A DNA stretch of 64,000 nt from Prauserella shujinwangii (GTDB lineage Bacteria; Actinomycetota; Actinomycetes; Mycobacteriales; Pseudonocardiaceae): the NCBI RefSeq assembly GCF_003001955.1, contig NZ_PVNH01000003.1:496001-560000 (forward strand), written 5' to 3'. Under the pieces are notes generated by a model, which was not told the DNA's origin, did no database searches, and saw only the letters and a list, made by a program, of their open reading frames with translations. Positions 1-8,324 of the stretch are shown piece by piece (position 1 is the stretch's first letter; each line of letters begins with the position of its first letter). The position numbers and the translations under genes are program-made.

Positions 1-1049
1 GCTCCCCGCGCGGCCGGATCCAGGCCGAGGAACTCGGCCGCGAACTGCGGCCTGCCGGCGGATCGCCTGCCGGGCCGGCGGTCGCGCGCCCGGCGCAGTG
101 CGGCGGGCCGGAGCCGGTGGTAACCGCGTACCGACACCGGGCGCCGGTGCCGCAGCTCGTAGGCGGGCTCGCCGGTCAGAGCCGCCGCCAGCTCCCGGTC
201 GACCAGCACGGTGCCCGGCCGGGCCAGCGACGTGAGCCTGCTCGCCAGGTTGACCACCGACCCGTACACGTCGCCGAAGCGGTTGAGGATGCGACCGGCG
301 GCCATCCCGGCGCGCACGGCGGGGAGGCCCGCGTCGGCGTCGGCGCGTTCGGCGAGCGTCAGCGCGATCTCGGCCGCCTCCACCGCCGAGTCGGTCACGA
401 ACAGCACCTCGTCGCCGATCATCTTCACCACCCGGCCGTGGTGTTCGGCGATGACGTCCGTGGCCACCGTCTCGAACCGGTCGAGCACGTCGCCGAGCGC
501 GGCCTCGTCGATCCGCCGCGTCATGCGGGTGTAGCCGACCATGTCGACGAACCCGACCACCTCGGTGCGCGTCTCGAGCGGCTCGTCGGGGGAGGCGAGC
601 GCCCGGCCCGCGTAGGCGGCGAGATGCCGCCGCCAGACGAAGTTCTGCACCCGCTCCAGCTCGGGCAGCAGCGTGTCGACCAGCCTGGCGATCCGCTCCT
701 CGTCGGCGGCCAGCTCGGGGTTGTCCTGGATGAGCTCCCACAGCAGGTGGACCTGCCACTCGGCGAGCCGGGACAGGTGCAGGCCCACGGCCCTGGCCAC
801 GGACGCCTCGATCCTGCGGTCGATCAGGCCCGCCGCCACGAGGCTGTCGGTCACCCGCATGGCCTCGACGTCGGCGTCGGTGAACACGACCTGGTCGTCG
901 GCCGCCGTGGCGAAGCCGAGCGCCCGCCACAGCCGCCGCGACCGCTCCTCCGGAACGCCGGCCTCGGCCGCCACCTGCAGCCTCGTGTACTTGCGGCGGC
1001 CACCCAGCAGGACGCGTTCCAGCCGTCGCTGCAGATCCTCGTCGGCCAT
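1..1049 (-). CDS. Class III adenylate cyclase with N-terminal regulatory domain (3' end outside window)
   Basis: Makes cAMP from ATP. I translated it by hand from the ATG at 1049; 349 residues are visible and the frame runs off the left edge. Residues 1-155 form a helical segment with a MerR-like start, as in the autoinhibitory domain of the pH-sensing cyclase Rv1264. The cyclase homology domain follows from about 160. All catalytic residues are present: metal ligands D169 (VGFVDMVGYT) and D213 (IGDEVLF), adenine-specifying K209 and D260, and transition-state N267 and R271 (VNLASRL). It lies 19 bp downstream of the universal stress gene on the same strand, so the two probably share a transcript. 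pH sensing is inference from the architecture. Confidence 0.85.
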   Translation of the reverse strand, partial: MADEDLQRRLERVLLGGRRKYTRLQVAAEAGVPEERSRRLWRALGFATAADDQVVFTDADVEAMRVTDSLVAAGLIDRRIEASVARAVGLHLSRLAEWQVHLLWELIQDNPELAADEERIARLVDTLLPELERVQNFVWRRHLAAYAGRALASPDEPLETRTEVVGFVDMVGYTRMTRRIDEAALGDVLDRFETVATDVIAEHHGRVVKMIGDEVLFVTDSAVEAAEIALTLAERADADAGLPAVRAGMAAGRILNRFGDVYGSVVNLASRLTSLARPGTVLVDRELAAALTGEPAYELRHRRPVSVRGYHRLRPAALRRARDRRPGRRSAGRPQFAAEFLGLDPAARG

Positions 1050-1068
1050 GGGCGGTGTGTGCGCGGAC

Positions 1069-1518
1069 CTACGTGGTGTGCACGATGAGCACGTCGACGC
1101 CGGACTTGCGGGCGACCTCGGAAGGCACCGAGCCGAGGATCCGGCCGGCCAGCGTGTTCAGCCCCCGGTTGCCGACGACGAGCAGGTCGGCCGACCGGTC
1201 CCGCACGACCTGGCGCAGCGAGTCCACCGGCTCGCCCAGGACCGGCACCGTGTCGATCTTGGCGGCACCCGCCTTCGCGGCCCGGTCACGCGCGGTCCGC
1301 AGCGTGTCCTCGGCCGGTGCCGAGCCGACCACCTGGTAGGCCTCGTCGCCCAGCACGTCCTGGGCCTGTTCGACATCGTGCTTGCTCGCCGGGAAGTACG
1401 CGCAGACGATCACCAGCGTGGCGTCCGCGTCGGCCGCCACGGCGGCGGCCCGGTCCACTGCGGCGAACGACGAGTCCGAACCATCGGTCCCCACGACCAC
1501 GGTCCCGTATGCGGCCAT
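1069..1518 (-). CDS. Universal stress protein (UspA family)
   Basis: Single-domain UspA-fold nucleotide-binding protein of 149 residues, the normal length for the family. The N-terminal strand VVVGTDGS and the C-terminal ATP loop of the G-x2-G-x9-G-S type (starting VVGNRG, ending GSVPS) are both present, so it belongs to the ATP-binding subclass. A good ribosome site (GGAGGATCCGG) precedes the ATG at 1518. It is followed after 19 bp by the adenylate cyclase gene, which suggests a stress-linked cAMP operon. The specific stress and partner cannot be read from the sequence. Confidence 0.9.
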   Translation of the reverse strand: MAAYGTVVVGTDGSDSSFAAVDRAAAVAADADATLVIVCAYFPASKHDVEQAQDVLGDEAYQVVGSAPAEDTLRTARDRAAKAGAAKIDTVPVLGEPVDSLRQVVRDRSADLLVVGNRGLNTLAGRILGSVPSEVARKSGVDVLIVHTT

Positions 1519-1595
1519 CCGGATCCTCCAGCAAGGTGCTCGGGCAGGTGTAGACGCCGACAGTAGCGGGCCGGACGGCCGAGCGCAGCCCTAAC

Positions 1596-2705
1596 CTACT
1601 CGCGAGTCGGTTTTGTTCCGGCGGCGGCCTTCGCCCGCTCACTCCGCGTCTCCTCGGTGGCGGACTCGTTCTCCGGCCACGCGACAGCGCTCTCGTCGCC
1701 CTCGTCGTCGCCGTTCTCGTCCTCCAGGACCGAGGTGGCCTCGGCGAGCATGGTGCGGGCCGCGTGCACCTGGTCGGCGATCTGCGAGCGCAGCTTGCGC
1801 AGCTCCTGCACCCTGGCGGTGGCGTCGTCGACCATGCGCTTGGCCTTCTCGGTGGCCTCGCGCACCCGCCGGTTCGCCTCGTCCGAGGCCTCGGCGACCC
1901 GCGCGTTGGCCTCGCTGATCGAGTTCTGCTTGCGCCGGTTGGCGTCCTCGACCGACTCGCGGTGCCGGCGCTCGATGTCGGCCTTGGCCTTCTCCTGCTC
2001 GTCCTTGACCTCGGCCCGGATCGACGCGGCCTCCTCACTGGCCTCGCGCACGCGCCGCTCGGCCTCGGCCTTGCTCGCCGCCTCCTGCTCGGCCAGCGCG
2101 CGCATCGCCTCGTTGCGGCGCGTGGCCATCGCGATCTCGAAGTCCTCCTCGATCTTCGTGCGGCGCTGCTCCGACTCCTCGTCCAGCCGCCGGCGTTCCT
2201 GCTCGGCCTTGCTGGTGATCTCCTCGGCCTCGGCCCGCGCGTCCGCCAGGACCTTGCGGTGCTCGGCCTCCATCTCCTTGCGCCGCTCGGCGAGTTCGGT
2301 CAGCAGCTGCTCGTAGCGCGCCCGCATGGCGCTCGCGTCCGACTCGGCCTTGGCCCTGATGTGCCCGGCCTCGGCCTCGGCCCGCGCCTTGGTGTCGCTT
2401 GCCTCGTCCTGGGCCAGCCGCAACATGCGCTGCAGGCGCTCGGAAAGGCCCTCTATGGTCGTCGGTGGCTGCGCGAGACGTTCGACCTGCCCGCGCAGGT
2501 CGTCGATCTCGATGCGCGCCGACTCCAGCTGCCTTGCCAGGTCGCCTGCCTGCTCGATCGCGGCGTCCCGATCGGACATGAGCATCTTGAGATCGGCGTC
2601 CAGCCGTTCCAGATGGTCGTCGACCTGCGCCCGGTTGTAGCCACGCTTCTCGAAGTCGAAGCCGGCTCCCAGCGGCACGAGCTCCCGTTCCTCGCCAAGG
2701 CTCAT
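1596..2705 (-). CDS. FilP-like / DivIVA-type coiled-coil cytoskeletal protein
   Basis: A 369-residue protein. It starts with a short DivIVA-type segment (FDFEKRGYNRAQVDDHLERL, about residues 17-36) and then has almost 280 residues of highly charged heptad coiled coil rich in Glu, Arg and Ala, with a disordered acidic tail. The segment matches FilP of Streptomyces (often annotated as cellulose-binding protein), which forms intermediate-filament-like structures supporting polar growth. Neighbouring epimerase, thiolase and meaB genes reproduce the Streptomyces order around filP, which supports the call. A TAGGGT hexamer 6 nt before the ATG suggests a leaderless mRNA. Family-level identification only. 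Confidence 0.75.
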   Translation of the reverse strand: MSLGEERELVPLGAGFDFEKRGYNRAQVDDHLERLDADLKMLMSDRDAAIEQAGDLARQLESARIEIDDLRGQVERLAQPPTTIEGLSERLQRMLRLAQDEASDTKARAEAEAGHIRAKAESDASAMRARYEQLLTELAERRKEMEAEHRKVLADARAEAEEITSKAEQERRRLDEESEQRRTKIEEDFEIAMATRRNEAMRALAEQEAASKAEAERRVREASEEAASIRAEVKDEQEKAKADIERRHRESVEDANRRKQNSISEANARVAEASDEANRRVREATEKAKRMVDDATARVQELRKLRSQIADQVHAARTMLAEATSVLEDENGDDEGDESAVAWPENESATEETRSERAKAAAGTKPTRE

Positions 2706-2768
2706 GCACCCACCCTAACGGGCGTCCACCCGCCGAGCCCGCCTTGGATCCCGGTACGCGCCGAACGC

Positions 2769-2814
2769 CTCGTGCGTGCTCTCAGTGGTTCTCACCACGT
2801 TCTCCACGCACGAG
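2769..2814. terminator. Palindrome family A, 3' of ccr
   Basis: Inverted repeat with perfect 10-bp arms CTCGTGCGTG (2769-2778) and CACGCACGAG (2805-2814), with a second inner pairing (GTGGTT-type / AACCAC-type, imperfect here). It lies 4 bp after the ccr stop codon and there is no T-run. Four related copies occur in this window, always at gene 3' ends, so I read it as a hairpin terminator. Confidence 0.65.
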
Positions 2815-2817
2815 TGC

Positions 2818-4161
2818 TCACACGCCCCGGAACGCGTTGATCCGATCGAGGTGCCGCTCGCGCAGGGCCGTGTTCCGCACGCCGAGGCCGTCCTCGGGAG
2901 CGAGGCAGCGCACGCCGACCTTGCCCTGGTGGAGGTTGCGGTGCACGTCGTAGGCCGCCTGCCCGGTCTCGGCGAGCGGGTACGTCCGCGAGAGCGTGGG
3001 GTGGATGTGCCCCTTGGCGATGAGCCGGTTCGCCTCCCAGGACTCGCGGTAGTTCGCGAAGTGTGAGCCGATGATCCGCTTCAGGTTCATCCACAGGTAC
3101 CGGTTGTCGTACTGGTGCAGGTAGCCCGACGTCGACGCGCAGGTGACCACGGTGCCGCCCTTGCGCGCGGCGTAGACCGAGGCGCCGAACGTCTCCCTTC
3201 CGGGGTGCTCGAAGACGATGTCGGGGTCCTCGCCCCCGGTCAGCTCCCGGATCCGCGCGCCGAACCGCTGCCACTCCTGGGGATCCTGTGTGTTCTCGTC
3301 CTTCCAGAACCGGTAGCCCTCGGCGACGCGGTCGATGACGAGCTCGGCGCCCATCGTGCGGCAGATGTCCGCCTTTTCCGGGCTGGAGACCACGCACACC
3401 GGGATCGCGCCGCCGTTCAGTGCGTACTGCGTGGCGTAGGAGCCGAGGCCACCCGAGGCGCCCCAGATCAGCACGACATCGCCCTGCTTCATGTCGGCGC
3501 CGTTGCGCGAGACCAGCTGCCGGTAGGCGGTGGAGTTCACCAGCCCGGGACAGGCGGCTTCCTCCCACGTGAGATGGGCCGGCTTGGGCATCAGCTGATT
3601 GGCCTTCACGAGCGCGATCTCGGCCAGCCCGCCGAAGTTGGTCTCGAAGCCCCAGATCCGCTGCTCGGAGTCGAGCATCGTGTCGTTGTGCCCGTCCGGG
3701 CCCTCCAGCTCGACGTTGAGGCAGTGCGCGACCACCTCCTGGCCCGGCCGCCACGAGTGCACGCCGGGGCCGGTGCGCAGCACGACCCCGGAGAGGTCCG
3801 AGCCCACGACGTGGTAGGGCAGGTCGTGCCGCTTCGCCAGCGGCGAGAGCCTGCCGTAGCGCTGCAGGAACTTGAACGTCGGCAGTGGCTCGAAGATGGA
3901 GGTCCAGACCGTGTTGTAGTTGATCGCGCTGGCCATCACGGCCACCAGCGCCTCACCCGGGCCCAGCTCGGGCACCGGCACCTCGTCCAGCCGCAGCGAC
4001 TTCCGTGGGTCCTTCTCGGTGCTGGGCAGGCCCGCGAACATCTCGACGTCCTCGGCGCGCACGGTCATCCCCCGGTAGGCCTCCGGCACCGGCAGGGAAC
4101 CAACGGCCTCCAGGTTGTCGGTGAGGATGGCCTGCTGGATCTCGCTCAGCGCGCTCGCCAT
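2818..4161 (-). CDS. ccr: Crotonyl-CoA carboxylase/reductase
   Basis: Converts crotonyl-CoA, CO2 and NADPH to ethylmalonyl-CoA, the key step of the ethylmalonyl-CoA pathway and a source of extender units for polyketides. The 447-residue protein has the zinc-type medium-chain dehydrogenase fold with the NADPH loop IWGASGGLG (about 232-240). The CO2-binding set known from the Kitasatospora enzyme is intact: N81, F172-E173 (GFETNFGG) and H367 (IIGSHFAN). I chose the ATG at 4161 because GGAGGT lies 4 nt upstream; longer starts add an unconserved leader. Epimerase, thiolase and meaB lie close by. A near-palindrome 56 bp upstream may bind an acyl-CoA-linked regulator. Confidence 0.95.
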   Translation of the reverse strand: MASALSEIQQAILTDNLEAVGSLPVPEAYRGMTVRAEDVEMFAGLPSTEKDPRKSLRLDEVPVPELGPGEALVAVMASAINYNTVWTSIFEPLPTFKFLQRYGRLSPLAKRHDLPYHVVGSDLSGVVLRTGPGVHSWRPGQEVVAHCLNVELEGPDGHNDTMLDSEQRIWGFETNFGGLAEIALVKANQLMPKPAHLTWEEAACPGLVNSTAYRQLVSRNGADMKQGDVVLIWGASGGLGSYATQYALNGGAIPVCVVSSPEKADICRTMGAELVIDRVAEGYRFWKDENTQDPQEWQRFGARIRELTGGEDPDIVFEHPGRETFGASVYAARKGGTVVTCASTSGYLHQYDNRYLWMNLKRIIGSHFANYRESWEANRLIAKGHIHPTLSRTYPLAETGQAAYDVHRNLHQGKVGVRCLAPEDGLGVRNTALRERHLDRINAFRGV

Positions 4162-4216
4162 GGGGACCTCCGTGCATGGGTAGGGGCCTGCCGGCCAGGG
4201 GAACAGGCAACAGAAA

Positions 4217-4230
4217 TTACTGGCCGGTAA
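4217..4230. promoter_or_regulatory. Candidate operator TTACTGGCCGGTAA upstream of ccr
   Basis: A 14-bp near-palindrome 56 bp upstream of the ccr start. Its reverse complement matches the site upstream of etfB (56902-56915) at 13 of 14 positions, and a weaker relative lies upstream of the enoyl-CoA hydratase (22938-22951). The shape fits a TetR-type site. The binding protein is unknown. Confidence 0.45.
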
Positions 4231-4284
4231 CCCGTTGCACAACCGTTCGCGAGGAGAGGCACGCCACCCGTCGCCCCGCCTGCT

Positions 4285-4337
4285 GTCATGAGTGGCTCGT
4301 CACTGGCACTTTTCGTCAGTAACGAGCCACTCATGAC
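4285..4337. repeat. Long palindrome in the divergent ccr / SPW intergenic region
   Basis: Arms 4285-4305 and 4317-4337 (GTCATGAGTGGCTCGTCACTG and its complement) pair over 21 bp with one mismatch and an 11-nt loop. Unlike the other palindromes here it sits between divergent genes. The remainder of the 328-bp gap 4162-4489 holds the ccr upstream site (4217-4230) and the ribosome site of the SPW gene; I see no ORF. Confidence 0.6.
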
Positions 4338-4489
4338 CATTTCACCCGTTCGGGAAGGGCGCGTGCCGCTGTTTGACCGGCTGGCCAACCAGGGAGCACC
4401 ATGGAGGGGGGACCGCGGGGTTGGCGGCCTCCTCGCGGTGGACGTGGCCGCGTCCACCGCGCCACCCGTGCTCAACGGAGGTGATCACG

Positions 4490-4867
4490 ATGGCTGACAC
4501 TTCGGCGACCTCGGCACGTCCCTGGACCCGGCCGCACGACTGGGCGGAGGTCGTCCTGGGCGTGGTGCTGGCCCTCTCACCGCTGTGGCTGGACACCAGC
4601 ACGGCCGCGATGTGGACGATGATCGTGCTGGGCGCGCTCATCGCGATCGACGGCCTGGCCTCGCTCGCGATGCCCGGTATGGTCTACGGCGAGGGCATCC
4701 AGATCGTGCTCGGCGCGCTGGCGGTCGTCTCGCCGTGGGTCATGAGCTACACCGACCTGACCGGCGCGGCGTGGACGTCCTGGATCGTCGGCGCCCTGAC
4801 GATCATCGCCGGGGCGGCGGCACTGCCGCTGGCCAGCACCGCACACCGGACGGCCGGTCAGCACTGA
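4490..4867 (+). CDS. SPW-repeat integral membrane protein
   Basis: A 125-residue membrane protein with about four transmembrane helices arranged as two repeats, each carrying the signature Ser-Pro-Trp-like motif (ALSPLWLD near residue 30 and VVSPWVMSY near residue 85). This is the SPW repeat family, whose function is unknown. The start is fixed by an unusually strong ribosome site, GGAGGTGA, 5 nt before the ATG. A TetR gene follows 114 bp downstream on the same strand and may control it. Confidence 0.85.
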   Translation: MADTSATSARPWTRPHDWAEVVLGVVLALSPLWLDTSTAAMWTMIVLGALIAIDGLASLAMPGMVYGEGIQIVLGALAVVSPWVMSYTDLTGAAWTSWIVGALTIIAGAAALPLASTAHRTAGQH

Positions 4868-4981
4868 CCGGTCCGTGGCACCCGTACGTCGGGCCCGCAC
4901 CGGCGGCCGTCCGGCCGTCGGCGCGGGCCCCGCGTTCGTCGTGTTCGCCCACCGTCACCGGTGCGACCGAGAGGAACAGCC

Positions 4982-5608
4982 ATGGCCCGCACGAAATCCG
5001 GGGACCGGGACGACCCCTCGGCGCGGGAACGGATCCTGCTCGCCGCCGAACGGCTGTTCGCCGAGCTGGGCTTCACGGCCACCCCCACGTCGCGGATCGC
5101 GGAGGTCGCCGGCGTCCCCAAAGGTCTGGTCCACTACTACTTCCGCCGCAAGCGCGACCTGCTCACCGCGCTGGTGGGACGGCTGCCCGACGAACGGATC
5201 GACGTCGCCTCCGTGGCCGTCCCCGGTGATCTCGCGGAGAGCCTGCGCAGGCTCGTCGCCGAGCACGACCGGCGGCTGAGCACCTCCCGGGTGCTGTCCC
5301 ACCTGCTCTGGCGCGAGGCCGACACGCACCGCGCCGTCCGGGACGCCCTGCGGTCGCGGCACGGCGAGCTGGTGCGGCAGGTGCGCGCGGTGATCGTCAC
5401 CGCGGCGGGGCCGAACGCGCTGCCCGAGGCCGACGTGGACGGTGCCGCCGCGCTGGTGGCGCTCGCCGTGGGATACCGGCACTCGATGGCCCGGCATGAA
5501 GACGACGCTTCCCCCGGGGAGATGGAGCGCGAGCTGGAGTTCATCGCGAACGCGCTCACCGCTCGCGCCGCGACGGCGCCGTCAGTGCCCGGCGGCGGGC
5601 TGCACTAG
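4982..5608 (+). CDS. TetR/AcrR family transcriptional regulator
   Basis: A 208-residue TetR-type repressor. The N-terminal helix-turn-helix spans about residues 14-60, with typical text (RERILLAAERLFAELGF, then SRIAEVAGVPKGLVHYYF). The C-terminal half is a ligand-binding domain of unknown specificity. The ATG at 4982 has AGAGGA upstream, and a small CACCG-N4-CGGTG inverted repeat at 4950-4963 is a possible self-operator. The 3' end overlaps the convergent epimerase gene by 27 bp. The SPW membrane protein gene just upstream is the likeliest target, by position only. Confidence 0.9.
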   Translation: MARTKSGDRDDPSARERILLAAERLFAELGFTATPTSRIAEVAGVPKGLVHYYFRRKRDLLTALVGRLPDERIDVASVAVPGDLAESLRRLVAEHDRRLSTSRVLSHLLWREADTHRAVRDALRSRHGELVRQVRAVIVTAAGPNALPEADVDGAAALVALAVGYRHSMARHEDDASPGEMERELEFIANALTARAATAPSVPGGGLH

Positions 5609-6025
5609 CTCCACCAGCACCCCGCCTGCGTCCTTGGGGTGCACGAAGTTGACCTTGCTGCCCGCGGTGCCGCGCCGCGCCTCGGGGTAGAGCAGCCGCA
5701 GGCCCTTGGCGCGCAACGCGGCCGCGGCGGCCTCGACGTCGGTCACGCGGTACGCCAGCTGCTGCAGGCCGGGCCCCTTGGTGTCGAGGAACTTGCCGAT
5801 CGTCGAGTCCGGGCGCAGCGGGGCGAGCAACTGCACCGCGGGGCCGTTCTCGTCGCCCGGCGCGTGCAGCATGGCCTCCCGCACGCCCTGCTCCTCGTTG
5901 ACCTCGGTGTGGGTGGCCTCCAGACCGAAGTTCCCGGAGTAGAAGGCGATCGCGGCGTCGAGGTCGGGCACGGCGACCCCGACGTGGTCGATCGTGGTGA
6001 CGTACGGCTTCAGCGCCTCGTTCAT
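5582..6025 (-). CDS. mce: Methylmalonyl-CoA epimerase
   Basis: Interconverts (2S)- and (2R)-methylmalonyl-CoA in the methylmalonyl-CoA branch. The 147-residue protein is two vicinal-oxygen-chelate halves. Metal ligands are visible as the His of IDHVGVAV, the Gln of VQLLAP, the His of NFVHP and the Glu of VLVELVQ. Length is typical. It is followed on the other strand by thiolase and meaB, matching the Streptomyces neighbourhood. A TATCCT hexamer 7 nt before the ATG points to leaderless transcription. Confidence 0.93.
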   Translation of the reverse strand: MNEALKPYVTTIDHVGVAVPDLDAAIAFYSGNFGLEATHTEVNEEQGVREAMLHAPGDENGPAVQLLAPLRPDSTIGKFLDTKGPGLQQLAYRVTDVEAAAAALRAKGLRLLYPEARRGTAGSKVNFVHPKDAGGVLVELVQPAAGH

Positions 6026-6177
6026 AACCAGCAGGATAGGACCTGCGCGCGCCGGCCGACCGTGCTCCGCCTCACAGGGGCGGATTCCGGCCGGGTTTCG
6101 ATTCAGCGGTGCCGCCTGCCGTATCGTCGGCTGACAGGCTTGTTCGGCTGCTCGTGCGATGACGCTTGGAGGCTGTT

Positions 6178-7365
6178 GTGACCGGTTCCGTGATCCTCGG
6201 TGCCGCCCGTACGCCGATCGGCAGGCTGCTCGGCTCGCTGAAGGACTTCTCCGGAGCCCAGCTCGGCGGGTTCGCCATCAAGGCCGCGCTGGAGCGGGCG
6301 GGCGTCTCGCCGGACGCGGTGCAGTACACGATCATGGGTCAGGTGCTCACCGCGGGCGCGGGCCAGATTCCCGCCCGCCAGGCGGCCGTCGCGGCCGGTA
6401 TCGGCATGGACGTGCCCGCGCTCACCGTCAACAAGGTCTGCCTCTCCGGGCTCGACGCCATCGCGCTTGCCGACCAGCTGATCCGCGCCGGTGAGTTCGA
6501 CCTCGTCGTCGCGGGCGGGCAGGAATCGATGACCCAGGCGCCGCACCTGCTGCCCAAGTCCCGCGCCGGGTTCAAGTACGGCGACACCGCGCTCGTCGAC
6601 CACATGGCCTACGACGGCCTGTTCTGCGCGTTCGACCAGTGCGCGATGGGTGCCTCCACCGAGAAGTTCAACTCCCGCTACGGCATCAGCCGCGAGGACC
6701 AGGACGCCTTCGCCGCCCGCTCGCACCAGCGCGCGGCCGCCGCGACGGAGCAGGGCCTGTTCGCCGAGGAGATCGTCGACATCGAGATCCCGCAGCGCAA
6801 GGGTGACCCGGTGGTGTTCGGCACCGATGAGGGCGTGCGCGCCGACACCACCGCGGAGAGCCTGGCCAAGCTGCGGCCCGCCTTCGCGGCGGACGGCACC
6901 ATCACCGCGGGCTCCGCCTCGCAGATCTCGGACGGCGCGGCCGCGGTGGTGGTGGCCAGCCCCGCGAAGGCGGAGGAGCTCGGGCTCGAACCGCTCGCGG
7001 AGATCGGGGCGCACGGCGTGGTCGCCGGGCCCGACGCCAGCCTGCACGAGCAGCCCGCGAACGCGATCAACGCCGCGCTGGGCAAGGCGAAGCTGGAGGC
7101 GGGAGACCTCGACCTCGTGGAGATCAACGAGGCCTTCGCCGCGGTCGGGCTCGTGTCCACCCGGAAACTCGGCCTGGACCAGGACCGGGTCAACGTCAAC
7201 GGCGGCGCGATCGCGCTGGGCCACCCGATCGGCGCGTCCGGCGCCCGGCTCGCCGTGCACCTCGCCTACGAGCTGCGCCGCCGTGGCGGTGGCCTCGGTG
7301 CCGCGGCCCTGTGCGGTGGCGGCGGCCAGGGCGACGCGCTGCTGATCCGCGTGCCGAAGCGCTAG
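6178..7365 (+). CDS. Acetyl-CoA acetyltransferase (thiolase II)
   Basis: Condenses two acetyl-CoA to acetoacetyl-CoA or the reverse. The 395-residue enzyme has the complete thiolase set: acyl-accepting C88 (VNKVCLSG), H349 (GHPIGASG) and C379 (ALCGGGGQG). The GTG at 6178 is chosen because GGAGG stands 5 nt upstream; a TTG at 6166 is possible but lies within the ribosome site. Its stop codon overlaps the GTG of meaB by one base, so the two are translationally coupled. Acetoacetyl-CoA made here can feed the crotonyl-CoA used by ccr. Confidence 0.93.
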   Translation: MTGSVILGAARTPIGRLLGSLKDFSGAQLGGFAIKAALERAGVSPDAVQYTIMGQVLTAGAGQIPARQAAVAAGIGMDVPALTVNKVCLSGLDAIALADQLIRAGEFDLVVAGGQESMTQAPHLLPKSRAGFKYGDTALVDHMAYDGLFCAFDQCAMGASTEKFNSRYGISREDQDAFAARSHQRAAAATEQGLFAEEIVDIEIPQRKGDPVVFGTDEGVRADTTAESLAKLRPAFAADGTITAGSASQISDGAAAVVVASPAKAEELGLEPLAEIGAHGVVAGPDASLHEQPANAINAALGKAKLEAGDLDLVEINEAFAAVGLVSTRKLGLDQDRVNVNGGAIALGHPIGASGARLAVHLAYELRRRGGGLGAAALCGGGGQGDALLIRVPKR

Positions 7366-8324
7366 TGGCGGACGTCGGTGATCTCGTCGGGCGGGCGCGG
7401 GACGGTGAGCCCCGCGCCGTCGCCCGGCTGATCTCGCTGGTCGAGGACGCGCACCCGCGGCTGCGCGAGGTCGCCGCCGCGCTCACGCCGTACACCGGAA
7501 ACGCGCAGGTCGTCGGGCTCACCGGGCCGCCGGGGGTGGGCAAGTCCACCTCGACGTCGATGCTGCTCACCGCCCTGCGCGCGGAGGGCAGGCGGGTCGG
7601 CGTGCTCGCGATCGACCCTTCGTCGCCGTTTTCCGGCGGTGCCCTGCTCGGTGACCGGATCCGGATGGGTGAGCACGCCACCGACCCCGGTGTCTTCATC
7701 CGGTCGATGGCGACCCGAGGCCACCTCGGCGGGCTGGCGTGGGCCACCCCGCAGGCCGTCCGGGTGCTCGACGCGGCAGGCTTCGACGTGGTGCTCATCG
7801 AGACCGTCGGTGTAGGACAGTCCGAAGTGGACGTTGTGCGGCTCGCGGACACCACCGTGGTGCTGCTGGCTCCCGGCATGGGCGACGGCATCCAGGCGGC
7901 GAAGGCCGGCGTGCTGGAGATCGCGGACGTGTTCGTGGTCAACAAGGCCGACCGGGACGGCGCCGACGTCACCGTCCGCGAGCTGGAACAGCTGGTGTCG
8001 ATGACCCGCAGGGAGGTGCGCGGCCGGTCGTGGCGGCAGCCGGTCGTGCGGACCGTCGCCGCCGAGGGGAAGGGCGCCGACGCCGTCGTGCGGGCGCTGG
8101 CCGGGCACCGGGCCTGGCTGGAGGAGCACGGCGAGCTGCGGCGCCGCCGTGTCGCCAGGGCGAGCGGCGAAGTGGAGGCCGTCGCCGTGCAGCGACTGCG
8201 CGCGGAGCTGGGCGAGCTGCGGGGCGGCGAACGGCTGGCGCAACTCGCCGAGGCGGTGGTCGGCCGGGAACTCGACCCGTACGCCGCCGCCGACGCGCTC
8301 GTCGCCGAGCTCAGGCGAGGTTGA
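7365..8324 (+). CDS. meaB: MeaB/ArgK-type GTPase, methylmalonyl-CoA mutase chaperone
   Basis: G-protein chaperone that loads and protects the adenosylcobalamin of methylmalonyl-CoA mutase or a related mutase. The 320-residue protein has Walker A GPPGVGKS (54-61), the Walker B/switch regions (LIETVGVGQSE) and the base-specifying NKAD. The C-terminal dimerisation helices are present. The GTG overlaps the thiolase stop (TAGTG). The mutase itself is not in this window. The 3' end overlaps the convergent MocR gene by 14 bp. Confidence 0.93.
   Translation: MADVGDLVGRARDGEPRAVARLISLVEDAHPRLREVAAALTPYTGNAQVVGLTGPPGVGKSTSTSMLLTALRAEGRRVGVLAIDPSSPFSGGALLGDRIRMGEHATDPGVFIRSMATRGHLGGLAWATPQAVRVLDAAGFDVVLIETVGVGQSEVDVVRLADTTVVLLAPGMGDGIQAAKAGVLEIADVFVVNKADRDGADVTVRELEQLVSMTRREVRGRSWRQPVVRTVAAEGKGADAVVRALAGHRAWLEEHGELRRRRVARASGEVEAVAVQRLRAELGELRGGERLAQLAEAVVGRELDPYAAADALVAELRRG

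Noticed and set aside
4162-4242. Longer N-terminus for ccr
   Set aside because: The extension is Cys/Pro-rich and unconserved, while the ATG at 4161 has a GGAGGT site and gives N81 at the known position.
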